This document shows, piece after piece, positions 43,464 through 52,851 of a stretch of DNA of 64,000 bases. The DNA is from Leeia oryzae DSM 17879. Its GTDB lineage: Bacteria; Pseudomonadota; Gammaproteobacteria; Burkholderiales; Leeiaceae. The stretch is from NCBI RefSeq assembly GCF_000376945.1, contig NZ_AQXU01000025.1, positions 186,001 through 250,000 on the forward strand, given 5' to 3'. The notes beneath the pieces were generated by a model. That model was not told where the DNA came from. It saw only the letters and a list, made by a program, of their open reading frames with translations, and searched no databases. Within the stretch, counting starts at the first letter, position 1. The number at the start of each line of letters is the position of its first letter. The position numbers were made by a program, and so were the translations under genes.

Positions 43464-44608
43464 AAACCGCTCTGCTACCCCGGCTGATCATCAGCAGCCT
43501 GTTTGCTGGTAACGGCCTGTTTTTTGGCTTCTGGGCGGTACATATTCCGCTGGTCCAGGCCCGTTTCCAGCTAGACCCTGCCCAGTTGGGGCTGCTGCTG
43601 TTGCTGATTGCCGGCGGTTCCGCCGGAACGCTGGTGACCTCCGGCAAAACGCTGGACTGGTTTGGCAGCCGCACGCTGCTGATCCTGGGGTCGGTCTTGA
43701 TGTTCTGCATGCTGCCGGTCATGTTGGGCGCGCCCAACCTGTTGGTGCTGGGTATCGCCCTGCTCTTGTACGGTATCGCCAATGGCTTGATGGATGTGGC
43801 CATGAACGAACAAGGCATCCGGCTGGAACAACGCATCCTCAGCGACGGTGGCAAGCCGATTCTGTCCGGGCTGCACGGCGCCTTCAGCCTGGGGGGCCTG
43901 GGTGGTGCCAGTTTTGGGGCCATCTCCCTGAAACTGGGCAGCAACGGCCTGCCCGCCAGCCTGATCATGGCGGCGGTCGGACTGGGCGTGGTTGTATTTG
44001 GGCGCCACTATCTGCTGCAAGCCCGGCATGAGCATCATGAAACCAAGGGCAGCTGGCGTATCAGCCGCAAACTGGTACTGGTGTCCGGCATGGCGTTTCT
44101 GGTGTTCCTTAGCGAAGGCGCCATTGCAGACTGGAGCTCGGTCTATCTGGAAAAAGCCATCGGGGTCACGACCAGTCGGGCCGCCTGGGGATATGCCGCG
44201 TTTTCCATGGCCATGGCCGTGGGACGTTTTTCTGGCGACTGGATACGCATGCGGGTATTGCCGCATGACATCCTGACCTTTTGTGGGGCCATTGCCGCGG
44301 TCGGCATGTCGATGGTGTTGTGGAAAGGGGGAGAAAGCCTGACGCTGGCCGGCTTTGCGCTGGTCGGAATGGGGTTTTCCAATATTGCCCCCATCCTGTT
44401 TGGCGAATCCCGCCACCTGCCGGATACCTCGGCCGCCATGGGCCTGTCGATCATCGTCAGTTGCGGGTATATCGGCTTTTTAAGCGGGCCGGTCTTGATC
44501 GGCTTTCTGATCAAGCACACCGGGTTGACGCTGGCGCTCAGTGTCATTGCCCTGTGCGCTGCCACGGTGGCGATTGCGTCCTCCATGGCGCTGGCACACA
44601 AGGACTAA
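43460..44608 (+). CDS. MFS transporter (YbjJ/FucP-like)
   Basis: The 382-residue protein has about twelve hydrophobic helices. GNGLFFGFWAVHIPLVQARF and YGIANGLMDVAMNEQGIRLE are typical of the YbjJ-like branch of the major facilitator superfamily. The substrate is unknown; the DeoR-type partner hints at a sugar or sugar derivative. The start codon lies in the deoR stop (ATGA), so translation is coupled. Confidence 0.9.
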   Translation: MKTALLPRLIISSLFAGNGLFFGFWAVHIPLVQARFQLDPAQLGLLLLLIAGGSAGTLVTSGKTLDWFGSRTLLILGSVLMFCMLPVMLGAPNLLVLGIALLLYGIANGLMDVAMNEQGIRLEQRILSDGGKPILSGLHGAFSLGGLGGASFGAISLKLGSNGLPASLIMAAVGLGVVVFGRHYLLQARHEHHETKGSWRISRKLVLVSGMAFLVFLSEGAIADWSSVYLEKAIGVTTSRAAWGYAAFSMAMAVGRFSGDWIRMRVLPHDILTFCGAIAAVGMSMVLWKGGESLTLAGFALVGMGFSNIAPILFGESRHLPDTSAAMGLSIIVSCGYIGFLSGPVLIGFLIKHTGLTLALSVIALCAATVAIASSMALAHKD

Positions 44609-44615
44609 GGGCAGC

Positions 44616-45911
44616 TTACGCCAGCAGCGCCTGACCGAGAAACTGCCCGTCCGACACCACGCCGGGCAGAGAAAAGAAATACCCGCCGCCAATCGGACGG
44701 ATATATTCTTCCAGCGGTTCGCCGTTCAGACGGTTCTGCACCGTCAGGAAGCCGGCTTGCAGGTCTGCCTGATAGGCCACAAACAGCAGCCCCATATCCA
44801 GCTGACCAGATTTGCTGATCCCGCGGGAATAGTTGTAACCGCGGCGCAGAATCAGGTTCTTGCGGGTATCCGGCGTGCGCGGGTTGGCCAGCCGGATGTG
44901 GGCATGGAACGGAATGCGCGCACCGTCGGCATCCGACGCATAGTCCGGATCATCGTGCTCGTGCTGTTTGCCCAGCGGTGCGCCAGAATGCTTGTGGCGA
45001 CCAATGATGCTCTCCTGCTCCTGCAGCGGGGTACGGTCCCATTGTTCGACCAGATTACGCACCACCCGCACCACCTGATAACTGCCGCCCACTGCCCAGG
45101 CAGGCTCCTGACTACCTGCTTGCACCCACACCAGTTCGTCCATCATCTGCTGGTCTTGCGCATTGATATTGGCCGTCCCGTCTTTGAACCCCAGCAGGTT
45201 GATCACGCTTTCCTTGCCCATCTTGCGCAAGGTATGCGGCGGCAGGAAGCCGTCCATTTTCCAGCGAACCGACAATAAATCCGGCGTGTGCTTGATGATG
45301 TCCCGCAGGGCATGGATATTGGTTTCTGCCGTATTGGAACAAATCTGCACCGACAGGTCACCATGGCACAGGTCGGCATCCAACTGGTCGTTAGGGAAGC
45401 GCACCATCTGCATCAGGTGCACCGGTTTCTTGCCGGCAAGGCCAAAGCGCTGGTCAAACAGGCTGGCCCCCACGGACACCGTCACGGTCAGGTTATCCGG
45501 AAAAACCTCTTCTCCCAGCACGCCGCTATCTAACGGCGGCAGTTTCGGGTCTACCGCCGGCACCTTGCCGCCTTTGGTCAAAAACGCGATGCGGGTCGAC
45601 AACACCTTGAACAACCGCACCAGACCGGCCTTGTCAGTGGCCAGCACATCAAACGCCACAATCAGGGCCGCAGCCGGTTGCGGGGTAATGATCCCGGCCT
45701 GATGCCGGCCAAAAAATGCCTGGTTTTCCCGGGTCGTATCTGCCGCCTTGGCTTCCTGTTGCTGCAGGACTGCCACCGTGCCCAACCCGCCAATGGCAAC
45801 GGCGCTGCCCAGTCCGGCGCCTTTCAGCCAGCGTCGGCGCGAGGGCGATGCCAGTGCGGCATCGGCTACAGGGGTGGATACACGGGGTTCAGGCTGTTGC
45901 GGGGTCGTCAT
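44616..45911 (-). CDS. efeB: Deferrochelatase/peroxidase EfeB (Tat-exported DyP)
   Basis: The 431-residue protein has a twin-arginine signal (SRRRWLKG at 24-31, then a hydrophobic stretch ending near AKA). The DyP-peroxidase motif GFKDGTAN (GxxDG) is near residue 230, and the heme-ligand His lies in [14 protein letters not shown]. It is the last gene of efeUOB and is thought to oxidise Fe(II) or extract heme iron in the periplasm. The stop lies 7 bp from the convergent MFS stop. Confidence 0.94.
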   Translation of the reverse strand: MTTPQQPEPRVSTPVADAALASPSRRRWLKGAGLGSAVAIGGLGTVAVLQQQEAKAADTTRENQAFFGRHQAGIITPQPAAALIVAFDVLATDKAGLVRLFKVLSTRIAFLTKGGKVPAVDPKLPPLDSGVLGEEVFPDNLTVTVSVGASLFDQRFGLAGKKPVHLMQMVRFPNDQLDADLCHGDLSVQICSNTAETNIHALRDIIKHTPDLLSVRWKMDGFLPPHTLRKMGKESVINLLGFKDGTANINAQDQQMMDELVWVQAGSQEPAWAVGGSYQVVRVVRNLVEQWDRTPLQEQESIIGRHKHSGAPLGKQHEHDDPDYASDADGARIPFHAHIRLANPRTPDTRKNLILRRGYNYSRGISKSGQLDMGLLFVAYQADLQAGFLTVQNRLNGEPLEEYIRPIGGGYFFSLPGVVSDGQFLGQALLA

Positions 45912-45985
45912 TGTTACGTCTCGATGATAAGGTCTGCCGGTGCGCCCTCAGGCCGCACCGGTTGTACATGCAGGTCAAATGCAGC

Positions 45986-47167
45986 TTAGTTCAGTCCCAG
46001 AATGCCGCGCAGCCTGGAAAGCTCTTCGGCCAGTGTGGTGATCGGCGCTTTCAGCGCGTTGCGGTCTGCATCGGTCAGTTTGCTGTAGTGGGCAAAGGTA
46101 TCGCCACTGCGGTATTTGGCCAGCAAGGCATCCACCTGGGCAAAATTGGCATCCACCTTGGTCAGCAAGGCGGTATCGGCTTTCTCGATCATCGGCCGCA
46201 GGATGTCGACAATCTTCTTCGAGCCATCCACGTTGGCCTGAAAATCAGACAAGTCGGTGCCGCTATAGCGGTCTTCTTCGCCGCTGATCTTGCCGTTAGC
46301 CACTTCTTCGATCAGCGCCGCTGCGCCGCCAACGACCTTGCCCGGCTGGAAGGCCAGCGCATCAACACGTGCCTTGAGTGCCTTGGCATCAGCCACCAGC
46401 TTGTCGGCAAACGGCGCCAGACCATCGGTAGTTTTCTCATGGAACAACACATATTCGATCCGGTGGAAACCGGTAAACTCAGGGTCGCTTTCTTTCCCTT
46501 TAAAGTCATCCACCCTTGCATCCATGGCGCCATCCAGGTCACTGAACAGCTCCGCAATCGGCTCGATCCGTTCGTAGTGCACACGGCTCGGCGCAAACAT
46601 CGCCTGGGCCTGGGCCAGCTTGCCTGCCTTGATCACGGCAGCAAATTTCTCTACTTCTCCCACCAGTGCACCCGCCTCTGCCGTGACATAGGCCTTGTAG
46701 GCACTTACGGGTTGCTCCAGTTTCAGCAATGCTGCCTGCTTCTCGCCAGACTCGCCGGCGGCCGCACCGGTCACGGTCAGCTTGCCTTTGGGGTTGGTCA
46801 GCAGGCCGCAGGTCATTTCATAATCACCAGGGGCCAGGTCTGCTGTCAGCCGCTGGGTAAAACCGGGGGCAATGTTTTCGCGCTCTTCCACCACCAGCAC
46901 GCCTTTCAGGATTTCCCACTCCACTGCCCGCTGGCTCTGGTTGACGATCTTGAACGTATGCTTGCCCGTTGCTAGCGACAAATCTGCCGGCGTACATCCG
47001 GTATCCGAAACCGTAACCTGTGTTTCTGCCGGTTTGGCTTCTGACGTCACGGCACCGGATGCCACTGCATCTGACGCACTGGCGGGGGTCTCTTTCTGGC
47101 AGGCCGTCAGTGCCGTTGCCACCAGCACCAGCGCCAATGTTTGCTTGATTGGAAAACCTTGTTTCAT
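45986..47167 (-). CDS. efeO: Iron uptake lipoprotein EfeO (cupredoxin plus M75 imelysin domain)
   Basis: ATG 47167 gives 393 residues; the longer frame to 47203 lacks a ribosome site. The lipobox LTAC lies near residue 23, so it should be a lipoprotein, unlike the soluble E. coli EfeO. A cupredoxin-like domain (about 47-125) comes before the M75 domain with the metal motif GFHRIEYVLF. It supplies iron to the EfeU permease, encoded 52 bp upstream. Confidence 0.92.
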   Translation of the reverse strand: MKQGFPIKQTLALVLVATALTACQKETPASASDAVASGAVTSEAKPAETQVTVSDTGCTPADLSLATGKHTFKIVNQSQRAVEWEILKGVLVVEERENIAPGFTQRLTADLAPGDYEMTCGLLTNPKGKLTVTGAAAGESGEKQAALLKLEQPVSAYKAYVTAEAGALVGEVEKFAAVIKAGKLAQAQAMFAPSRVHYERIEPIAELFSDLDGAMDARVDDFKGKESDPEFTGFHRIEYVLFHEKTTDGLAPFADKLVADAKALKARVDALAFQPGKVVGGAAALIEEVANGKISGEEDRYSGTDLSDFQANVDGSKKIVDILRPMIEKADTALLTKVDANFAQVDALLAKYRSGDTFAHYSKLTDADRNALKAPITTLAEELSRLRGILGLN

Positions 47168-47218
47168 ACATGCTCTCTCAAAATGGACTTGAACAGCGTT
47201 CAAGCAGATTCAAACCGG

Positions 47219-48046
47219 TCAGGCCGCACCGTTCAGCCGGGCAGGACGCGTCCCCTGCCAGAACAGCCACAAGGCAGGGATCATGAAAACCCACCACACC
47301 AGCACTTCGCCAATGGCCGGGGCATCGTGATAGCCCAATACGCCACCCAGCACCACGCCCAGCGGGCTACCGGACGGCAACACCCGGGTCAGGTCATAGG
47401 CGACTGTCTGCAAACCGTTCCACAGCCCCGCCTCGTGCAGAGCCCGTACCGCACCGGACAGCAAGCCTGCAGCCACCAGCAAGATGAACACGCCCGTCCA
47501 GCGGAAAAAACGGCGCAAATCCAGCCGGATACCGCCGTAATACAGCGCCAGCCCTAGCGCAACTGACACCACCACCCCCAGCATCGCACCTACAGGCGCC
47601 GCGACACCCACATCCTGCTGGAAGGCGGCCAGCAGGAAAAACACCGACTCCAGTCCTTCCCGCGCCACCGCAAAAAATGCCATTCCCACCAGCGCCAGTG
47701 CCTTGTGCCGGCTGGTTTCCAGCACCTGCTGGATAGACCCATGCAATTGCTGCTTCATGTGTCTGGCCGCTTTGCGCATCCAGAAGACCATGGAGGTCAA
47801 CACCACCACGGCAATGAGTGCAACGGCAGCCTCGAACAGTTCTTGCTGCTTTTGCGGGAACTCGGCCTGCATGGCATTCATGCCAACCCCCAGTGCCAGA
47901 CTGGCGACAATGGCCAGCACCACCCCGGCCAGCACGGCAGGCATCCAGCGTCCCTGACCGGACTGCTTGAGATAGCTGGCAATGATGCTGACAATCAGCG
48001 CAGCCTCCATGCCCTCACGGAGCATGATCAAAAAGGGGATCAGCAC
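47219..48046 (-). CDS. efeU: Ferrous iron permease EfeU (FTR1 family)
   Basis: The 275-residue protein has seven hydrophobic helices with the two REGxE iron motifs: MLREGMEAALIV at the start and AREGLESVFFLL near residue 125. The GTG start at 48046 has GGTGA six bases upstream and aligns with the usual MFxPFLIMLREG beginning. It is first in efeUOB, and two Fur-like boxes lie directly upstream, so iron-repressed transcription is expected. Confidence 0.94.
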   Translation of the reverse strand: MLIPFLIMLREGMEAALIVSIIASYLKQSGQGRWMPAVLAGVVLAIVASLALGVGMNAMQAEFPQKQQELFEAAVALIAVVVLTSMVFWMRKAARHMKQQLHGSIQQVLETSRHKALALVGMAFFAVAREGLESVFFLLAAFQQDVGVAAPVGAMLGVVVSVALGLALYYGGIRLDLRRFFRWTGVFILLVAAGLLSGAVRALHEAGLWNGLQTVAYDLTRVLPSGSPLGVVLGGVLGYHDAPAIGEVLVWWVFMIPALWLFWQGTRPARLNGAA

Positions 48047-48062
48047 AATCTGTCACCAAATA

Positions 48063-48131
48063 CAAATAATAACGATTCGCATTCTAATACATCACCCAAT
48101 ACAAATGCAAATGGTAATTATTACTATTTGC
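48063..48131 (-). promoter_or_regulatory. Two Fur-box-like sites upstream of efeUOB
   Basis: On the plus strand AATAATAACGATTCGCATT (48066-48084 region) resembles a 19-bp Fur box. A second site at 48107-48131 is a nearly perfect 25-bp palindrome with outer arms GCAAAT/ATTTGC and inner TAAT/ATTA. Both lie in the 109-bp gap before efeU, and the operon is an iron importer. Confidence 0.6.
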
Positions 48132-48155
48132 AGGTAAAAACCTACCAGAAAGAAG

Positions 48156-48962
48156 TCAGCCCTGCGATTGCCGCCAGCGTTGCGGGGACATGCCAAACCG
48201 TTGCCGGAACTGGTTCGAGAACGCGGCCTGATCCGTAAATCCCAGACCTGCCGCGACGTCACTCACGGACAAGCTTGCATCGGCAAGCCACAAGACGGCA
48301 TTTTCCAGCCGCAACTGCAGCTGGTAAGCATACGGAGATACCCCGAATACCTGCCTGAACTGCTGATAAAACCGGCGCTCGCTCATGCCGTACTGCCGGG
48401 CCAGCACGTCTGCCCCCAGCAGGCCATCACCACCGGTCAGCCGGACATGGGCGCGCAATTGCGCGTCTACCCGGTCCACCGGCAAGCGTACCGGTACCGC
48501 TGGCGACGTGGAGAGAACCTGTTGTGCCAGCACGTCACTCAACTGCACCACCCGATACCAGTCCCGCACCCGGCTACTGACAGAAGGTACGACAGCCCAT
48601 TGGCGCATCTGCTGTTGCAGCGCCGGGTGCAGTTGCAGAAACCGCGGCTGCCGGAACAAGGCAGCTGGCAGCGCCAGGGCGTCTGGCGGCACATCCAGCA
48701 CCAGTTGGCGGTTACCATGCCCGCCCCGAAAATCATGACGCTCGCCGGCAGGGACAATCAGTGCCGCCCCGGCATCCAGCCGGTACAGTACGTCCCGGAT
48801 CAGTACCTCGGTGCCGTTACCCAAGGCCATCAGCACCTGATGAAAGTCATGCGTGTGGTAGTCCGGTGTATCTTCATACTCGCGAACGTCCAGCAACGGG
48901 TCTTGCCCGGTCATGCAATAAAAGGCATGCGGGGTTTCCGCCGTGTAGGCATCGTTCAGCAT
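48156..48962 (-). CDS. AraC-family regulator with N-terminal cupin
   Basis: The 268-residue protein has a cupin-like sensing domain (DYHTHDFHQVLMALGNGTEV, then LIVPAGERHDFRGG) and a C-terminal AraC double HTH (LARQYGMSERRFYQQFRQVF, then VSDVAAGLGFTDQAAFSNQF). ATG 48962 lies 8 bp after the stop of the DMT exporter gene, so they form an operon. It probably regulates that exporter in response to its substrate. The stop lies 110 bp before efeU. Confidence 0.9.
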   Translation of the reverse strand: MLNDAYTAETPHAFYCMTGQDPLLDVREYEDTPDYHTHDFHQVLMALGNGTEVLIRDVLYRLDAGAALIVPAGERHDFRGGHGNRQLVLDVPPDALALPAALFRQPRFLQLHPALQQQMRQWAVVPSVSSRVRDWYRVVQLSDVLAQQVLSTSPAVPVRLPVDRVDAQLRAHVRLTGGDGLLGADVLARQYGMSERRFYQQFRQVFGVSPYAYQLQLRLENAVLWLADASLSVSDVAAGLGFTDQAAFSNQFRQRFGMSPQRWRQSQG

Positions 48963-48969
48963 GGGCAAC

Positions 48970-49830
48970 TCATTTGGACACCGGTTTGCACAGAATCACC
49001 CCCAACAACGCCACCAGAAACCCCAGCATCTGCAAGGCGGTTAAGCGGTCGCCAAACAGCCACCACGCCTCGACCGCGGCCAGTGGCGGAGCCAAAAACA
49101 TCAGGGAAGACACGGTAGATGCCTTGCCGCGCCGAACCAGCCAGATCAGCAGGCTGGTCCCCAGCCCGGAGAGCATGATGGCGGCCCATGCCAGCGATCC
49201 CCACAGCACAGGATGCGGCAGCCAGCGCTGTTCGCCCATCAGCCAGACAATGACTCCGGCCGTCAGGGCGGCCCCCAAATTCTGATACACCGATGCGGTG
49301 CGCAAGTCTGCGCTGACCGCCCAGCTCTTTTGCAGCAAGGTGCCGCAGGTAATCGACAAGATGGCGATCACCGCCACCAGTACGACACCGGCAGACACAT
49401 GTCCCGCCCCCTTGGTCATCAACGGCGGGAGCAACACCATCACCACCCCGCTCACACCAATGACCAGACCCAGCCAAAACCGGCGGGAAATGGCTTCACC
49501 CAGTAACAAGCCGGCCAGACACGCGGTAAACACCGGCTGCAAGGCCCCCAGCAACGCCATGCCGGCAGGTGCCAGTCCGTTGGCCACTGCCCAGTAACCA
49601 CCACCCAGATACACCCCCTGCAGCAGTCCGCCAGTCGCCAGTTGCTTGGGAATATCCAGCCGGGCCGGCCAAGGGGCGCGCGTGGCCAGCGCCACGGCCA
49701 GAAACAAGCCGCTCGCGCCCAGAAACCGCGCCAGCAAAAACAGGTTCGGGTCGGCAAACGGCACAATCATCCGCCCCACAATAAACCCGGTAGACCAGAT
49801 TCCGATAAACAGCATACAAATCCAAACCAT
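48970..49830 (-). CDS. EamA/DMT-family exporter
   Basis: The 286-residue protein has ten hydrophobic helices in two EamA repeats. The start, MLFIGIWSTGFIVGRMIVPF, is typical of RhaT/EamA exporters, and WWLFGDRLTALQMLGFLVAL ends the second repeat. The substrate is unknown. It is co-transcribed with an AraC-type regulator, mirroring the exporter/GlxA pair at 31.8-33.6 kb. Confidence 0.88.
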   Translation of the reverse strand: MVWICMLFIGIWSTGFIVGRMIVPFADPNLFLLARFLGASGLFLAVALATRAPWPARLDIPKQLATGGLLQGVYLGGGYWAVANGLAPAGMALLGALQPVFTACLAGLLLGEAISRRFWLGLVIGVSGVVMVLLPPLMTKGAGHVSAGVVLVAVIAILSITCGTLLQKSWAVSADLRTASVYQNLGAALTAGVIVWLMGEQRWLPHPVLWGSLAWAAIMLSGLGTSLLIWLVRRGKASTVSSLMFLAPPLAAVEAWWLFGDRLTALQMLGFLVALLGVILCKPVSK

Positions 49831-49970
49831 GTGCGCAACCTCATGCTTAACCCCGCTAGCCTAGCAAAACCCGCACCGATCGTCTTGTAAAATGCTGCCA
49901 GACACGACAAAGACCAGCTGCCTTGGCCGAACCCCTGTAGAATGAAAACATCACGCAAGGAAACCCGACC

Positions 49971-50960
49971 ATGTCGTCCCCATTGACCCCCTATAGCCAG
50001 CTGACACCCGACTGTCTGCTGGATGCCCTGGAAGCCGCCGGTTTCAGAACCGATGGCCGCCTGCTGGCGCTCAACAGCTTTGAGAACCGGGTATATCAGG
50101 TGGGCATAGAAGACAGTACGCCAGTGGTGGCCAAGTTTTACCGGCCGCACCGCTGGACGGATGACGCCATCCACGAAGAACACGCGTTTCTGCGCCAGTT
50201 GGCAGAAGCAGAAATTCCGGTGGTGGCCCCGCTGGCCAATGCGGCGGGTGAAACACTGTTTCATGCCGAAGGCTTCCGGTTTGCCGTTTTTCCGCGTCGT
50301 GGCGGACGTTCGCCCGAACTGGACAATCCGGAAACGCTCACCTGGCTGGGCCGCTTCATTGGCCGCATCCATGCCATAGGCCGTCAGTCGCGCTACCATC
50401 ACCGTCCTACCCTGAGTCCGCAAACCTTTGGCACCCATGCCATCGAGCAGATTCTGGACAGCGGTTTTGTGCCGGCAGACAAGCGGGGACGCTGGCAGCA
50501 GTCGGCCAACCGTGCGATGGAAGCCATCGAAGCGCTGTATGAAAAAGCCGGGGACATCGAGCTGATCCGTCTGCACGGAGACTGCCATCCGTCCAACGTG
50601 CTCTGGACAGACGACGGCCCGCATTTTGTCGATTTTGACGATAGCCGCATGGGCCCCGCGGTGCAGGACTTGTGGATGCTGGTGACAGGTGCCGGCATCG
50701 AACAGCAGCACCAGCTGACGGACATTCTGGTCGGTTATGAAGATTTTTGTGAATTCAACTGGCATGAACGCCACTTGATTGAGGCCCTGCGCACCCTGCG
50801 GCAGATTCACTACGCCGCCTGGCTCAGCCAGCGCTGGTCAGACCCGGCCTTTCCTGCCGCCTTCCCCTGGTTTGGCGAACCCCATTATTGGGATGAACAC
50901 ACTCAGGCGCTGGAACAGCAAGTACTGGTCATGCAGGAAAAACTCGACCCGCACTATTGA
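49971..50960 (+). CDS. srkA: Stress response kinase A (YihE-type Ser/Thr kinase)
   Basis: The 329-residue protein has the aminoglycoside-phosphotransferase-like fold. ALNSFENRVYQVGIED and VVAKFYRPHRWTDDAI form the N-lobe, HGDCHPSNVLWTDD is the catalytic loop with Asp and Asn, and FVDFDDSRMGP the metal-binding motif. YihE/SrkA kinases counter stress-induced death, in part by limiting MazEF. In enterics it lies with dsbA; here it is alone, divergent from the DMT gene. AAGGA precedes the start. Confidence 0.94.
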   Translation: MSSPLTPYSQLTPDCLLDALEAAGFRTDGRLLALNSFENRVYQVGIEDSTPVVAKFYRPHRWTDDAIHEEHAFLRQLAEAEIPVVAPLANAAGETLFHAEGFRFAVFPRRGGRSPELDNPETLTWLGRFIGRIHAIGRQSRYHHRPTLSPQTFGTHAIEQILDSGFVPADKRGRWQQSANRAMEAIEALYEKAGDIELIRLHGDCHPSNVLWTDDGPHFVDFDDSRMGPAVQDLWMLVTGAGIEQQHQLTDILVGYEDFCEFNWHERHLIEALRTLRQIHYAAWLSQRWSDPAFPAAFPWFGEPHYWDEHTQALEQQVLVMQEKLDPHY

Positions 50961-50971
50961 ACGCAGCGGAG

Positions 50972-52177
50972 TTACGGCTCAGCCAGCACCTTGGCGATAT
51001 CCGTGCGGGAGGCAGACATCGCCGGCAGGGCCGCAGACACCACGCCCACCAGCAGACCCAGCCCGATCACCCAACCTTCGCCGGCAAACCACACCGCACC
51101 GCTCAGCACCAGCTGATTACCAGCGGGCAGCAGCCACGCGCCCATGGCATACACGGTCAGGTGCCCCAGCAGCAAACCGGCCACAATACCGACCACCGAT
51201 AGCGCCAAGCCTTCCAGCAAGACGGTCACAAACAGCTGGTCCGGCCGGCCGCCCAGCAAACGCATCACGGCCATCGACCGACGGCGTTCATTCAAGGTGT
51301 TGTACAACGCCACAAAGACCGACAAGCCAGCCCCGGCAATCATCAATAGCCCCAGCATGCGGAACGCCTTCAGGCCAAAACCGGCGATGGACAGCAAGCG
51401 GTTGGATTCAAACGCCGGCGAGGCGGCCTGCAAACGGGTCTCCGCGTTGATCGCCCGGGGCAGCATCACGGCCGCCATCGGCGAGCGGTACTGGATCAGC
51501 AAGGCCGTCACTTCCGGTTCCCGCTTTGCACTCCCCGCCATCTGCATTTCATCCGCGTCCGGATGGGCATGCACCGCCCAGACACTTTCAATCGAGGTCA
51601 GCACCAGCTTATCCAGCACGGTACCCGAGGGCGCCAGAATCCCGACCACGGTGTACGGAAACTGCTTGTGCAGGTCCGACATGCCAGTCAAGCCGTGCGA
51701 GCCGACAAAACGGGCGCCCAGGGTCAACCCCAGCGTCTTGGCCGTTTCGCTGCCCACCACCACCTGCATCGGCTTGGACCACAAATAGCCTTGCGCCAGC
51801 CGCCCGCCGTACAAAGACAGGTACGCGGGTTCGGTACCGACAATGCGGAATCCGTACACGTTATCTCCCAGCCCCAGCGGGACCACGGTACGGATTAGTG
51901 GATTAGCACGGAACTGGCCGACTTCTGACGCTGGAATATTACCGGTCGGGATATCGGCATGGTAGACACTGGACAGCACCAGTTGCAGCGGGCTGCCTTT
52001 GGCCCCTACCACCAGGTCAATGCCTTGCGCGTTAGACACCAGCCGGTTCTCCAGCTGGTTGGAAAACAGCAGCATCAGGGTAATGCTGCCCAGCCCCAGT
52101 GCCAACAGCACGATATTGAGCAAGGGGTTCAGCGGCCTTGCCAGCAGATTCGCCAGTGCCAGACGCGGCAGGTTCAT
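50972..52177 (-). CDS. ABC transporter permease (MacB/LolC-FtsX type)
   Basis: ATG 52177 lies in the ATPase stop (ATGA), giving 401 residues. There is one N-terminal helix (about 17-38), a large periplasmic MacB_PCD-like domain, and a C-terminal FtsX domain with three helices. Landmarks are LGLGSITLMLLFSNQLENRL and YNTLNERRRSMAVMRLLGGR, the FtsX coupling region. Type VII mechanotransmission systems of this kind extract lipoproteins or drive periplasmic machines rather than import. Its partners are the adjacent ATPase and a DUF3299 protein. Confidence 0.88.
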   Translation of the reverse strand: MNLPRLALANLLARPLNPLLNIVLLALGLGSITLMLLFSNQLENRLVSNAQGIDLVVGAKGSPLQLVLSSVYHADIPTGNIPASEVGQFRANPLIRTVVPLGLGDNVYGFRIVGTEPAYLSLYGGRLAQGYLWSKPMQVVVGSETAKTLGLTLGARFVGSHGLTGMSDLHKQFPYTVVGILAPSGTVLDKLVLTSIESVWAVHAHPDADEMQMAGSAKREPEVTALLIQYRSPMAAVMLPRAINAETRLQAASPAFESNRLLSIAGFGLKAFRMLGLLMIAGAGLSVFVALYNTLNERRRSMAVMRLLGGRPDQLFVTVLLEGLALSVVGIVAGLLLGHLTVYAMGAWLLPAGNQLVLSGAVWFAGEGWVIGLGLLVGVVSAALPAMSASRTDIAKVLAEP

Positions 52178-52812
52178 TGCGCGTCTCCCAGCGTCCATAC
52201 CTGAGTAAAGCGGGCTTTGGCCCGTACATCATGCGTGGCCACCAGCAAACTGGCACCATGCCTGGCGGCAACAGACATCAGCAGGTTCAGGGCGGCTTCG
52301 GCGCTGGCATCGTCCAGCGCAGCGGTGGGTTCGTCCGCCATCAGTAACACTGGTTTGTTGACAATAGCCCGTGCAATGGCGGCCCGTTGGCGTTGCCCCT
52401 GGCTCAGTTTGGCAGGCTTCTTGCGCAGTGCCTCGCTTAGCCCCAGCTCCACCAGCAGGCTAGTGCAATGCGCCACATCCTGCGCCGTTCCGGAGAGATA
52501 TTGCGCCAGCAGCAGATTGTCCAGCAGGGTCAGGTTCGGCAACAGTCCCAGCTGCTGCAATACCAGCCCCATCTTCTCCCCGCGGAACTGATCCCGCGCG
52601 GGCTGATCCAGTGTCGTGATATCCGTGCCGTCTACCATCACGCTACCCGCCTGCGCCGTCAGCATGCCGCCAATCAGGTGCATCAGCGTCGATTTGCCAC
52701 TGCCGGAAGGCCCCACCAGCGCAGCAGACTGGCCGGGACTCAGATGGATGTCCGGAAAAGAAAGCGTCTTGCCATCCGGGTACTGGTAACGCACGTCTTG
52801 GAGCTTAAGCAT
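52174..52812 (-). CDS. ABC transporter ATPase (LolD/MacB type)
   Basis: ATG 52812 (AGGA eight bases upstream) gives 212 residues; an in-frame ATG at 52821 is the alternative. Walker A is GPSGSGKST, signature LSQGQRQRAAIARAI, Walker B LLMADEPTAALD and the H-loop VATHDVRAK. It is of the short LolD/FtsE kind that pairs with FtsX-type permeases, and its stop overlaps the permease start. Confidence 0.92.
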   Translation of the reverse strand: MLKLQDVRYQYPDGKTLSFPDIHLSPGQSAALVGPSGSGKSTLMHLIGGMLTAQAGSVMVDGTDITTLDQPARDQFRGEKMGLVLQQLGLLPNLTLLDNLLLAQYLSGTAQDVAHCTSLLVELGLSEALRKKPAKLSQGQRQRAAIARAIVNKPVLLMADEPTAALDDASAEAALNLLMSVAARHGASLLVATHDVRAKARFTQVWTLGDAQ

Positions 52813-52851
52813 TGATGACATCCTGCGGCAACGGGTTGCCGGTTTTGGTGA

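Noticed and set aside
48047-48155. Possible small RNA gene in the AT-rich efeU upstream region
   Set aside because: The palindromic sequences there are explained better as Fur boxes in front of an iron operon.
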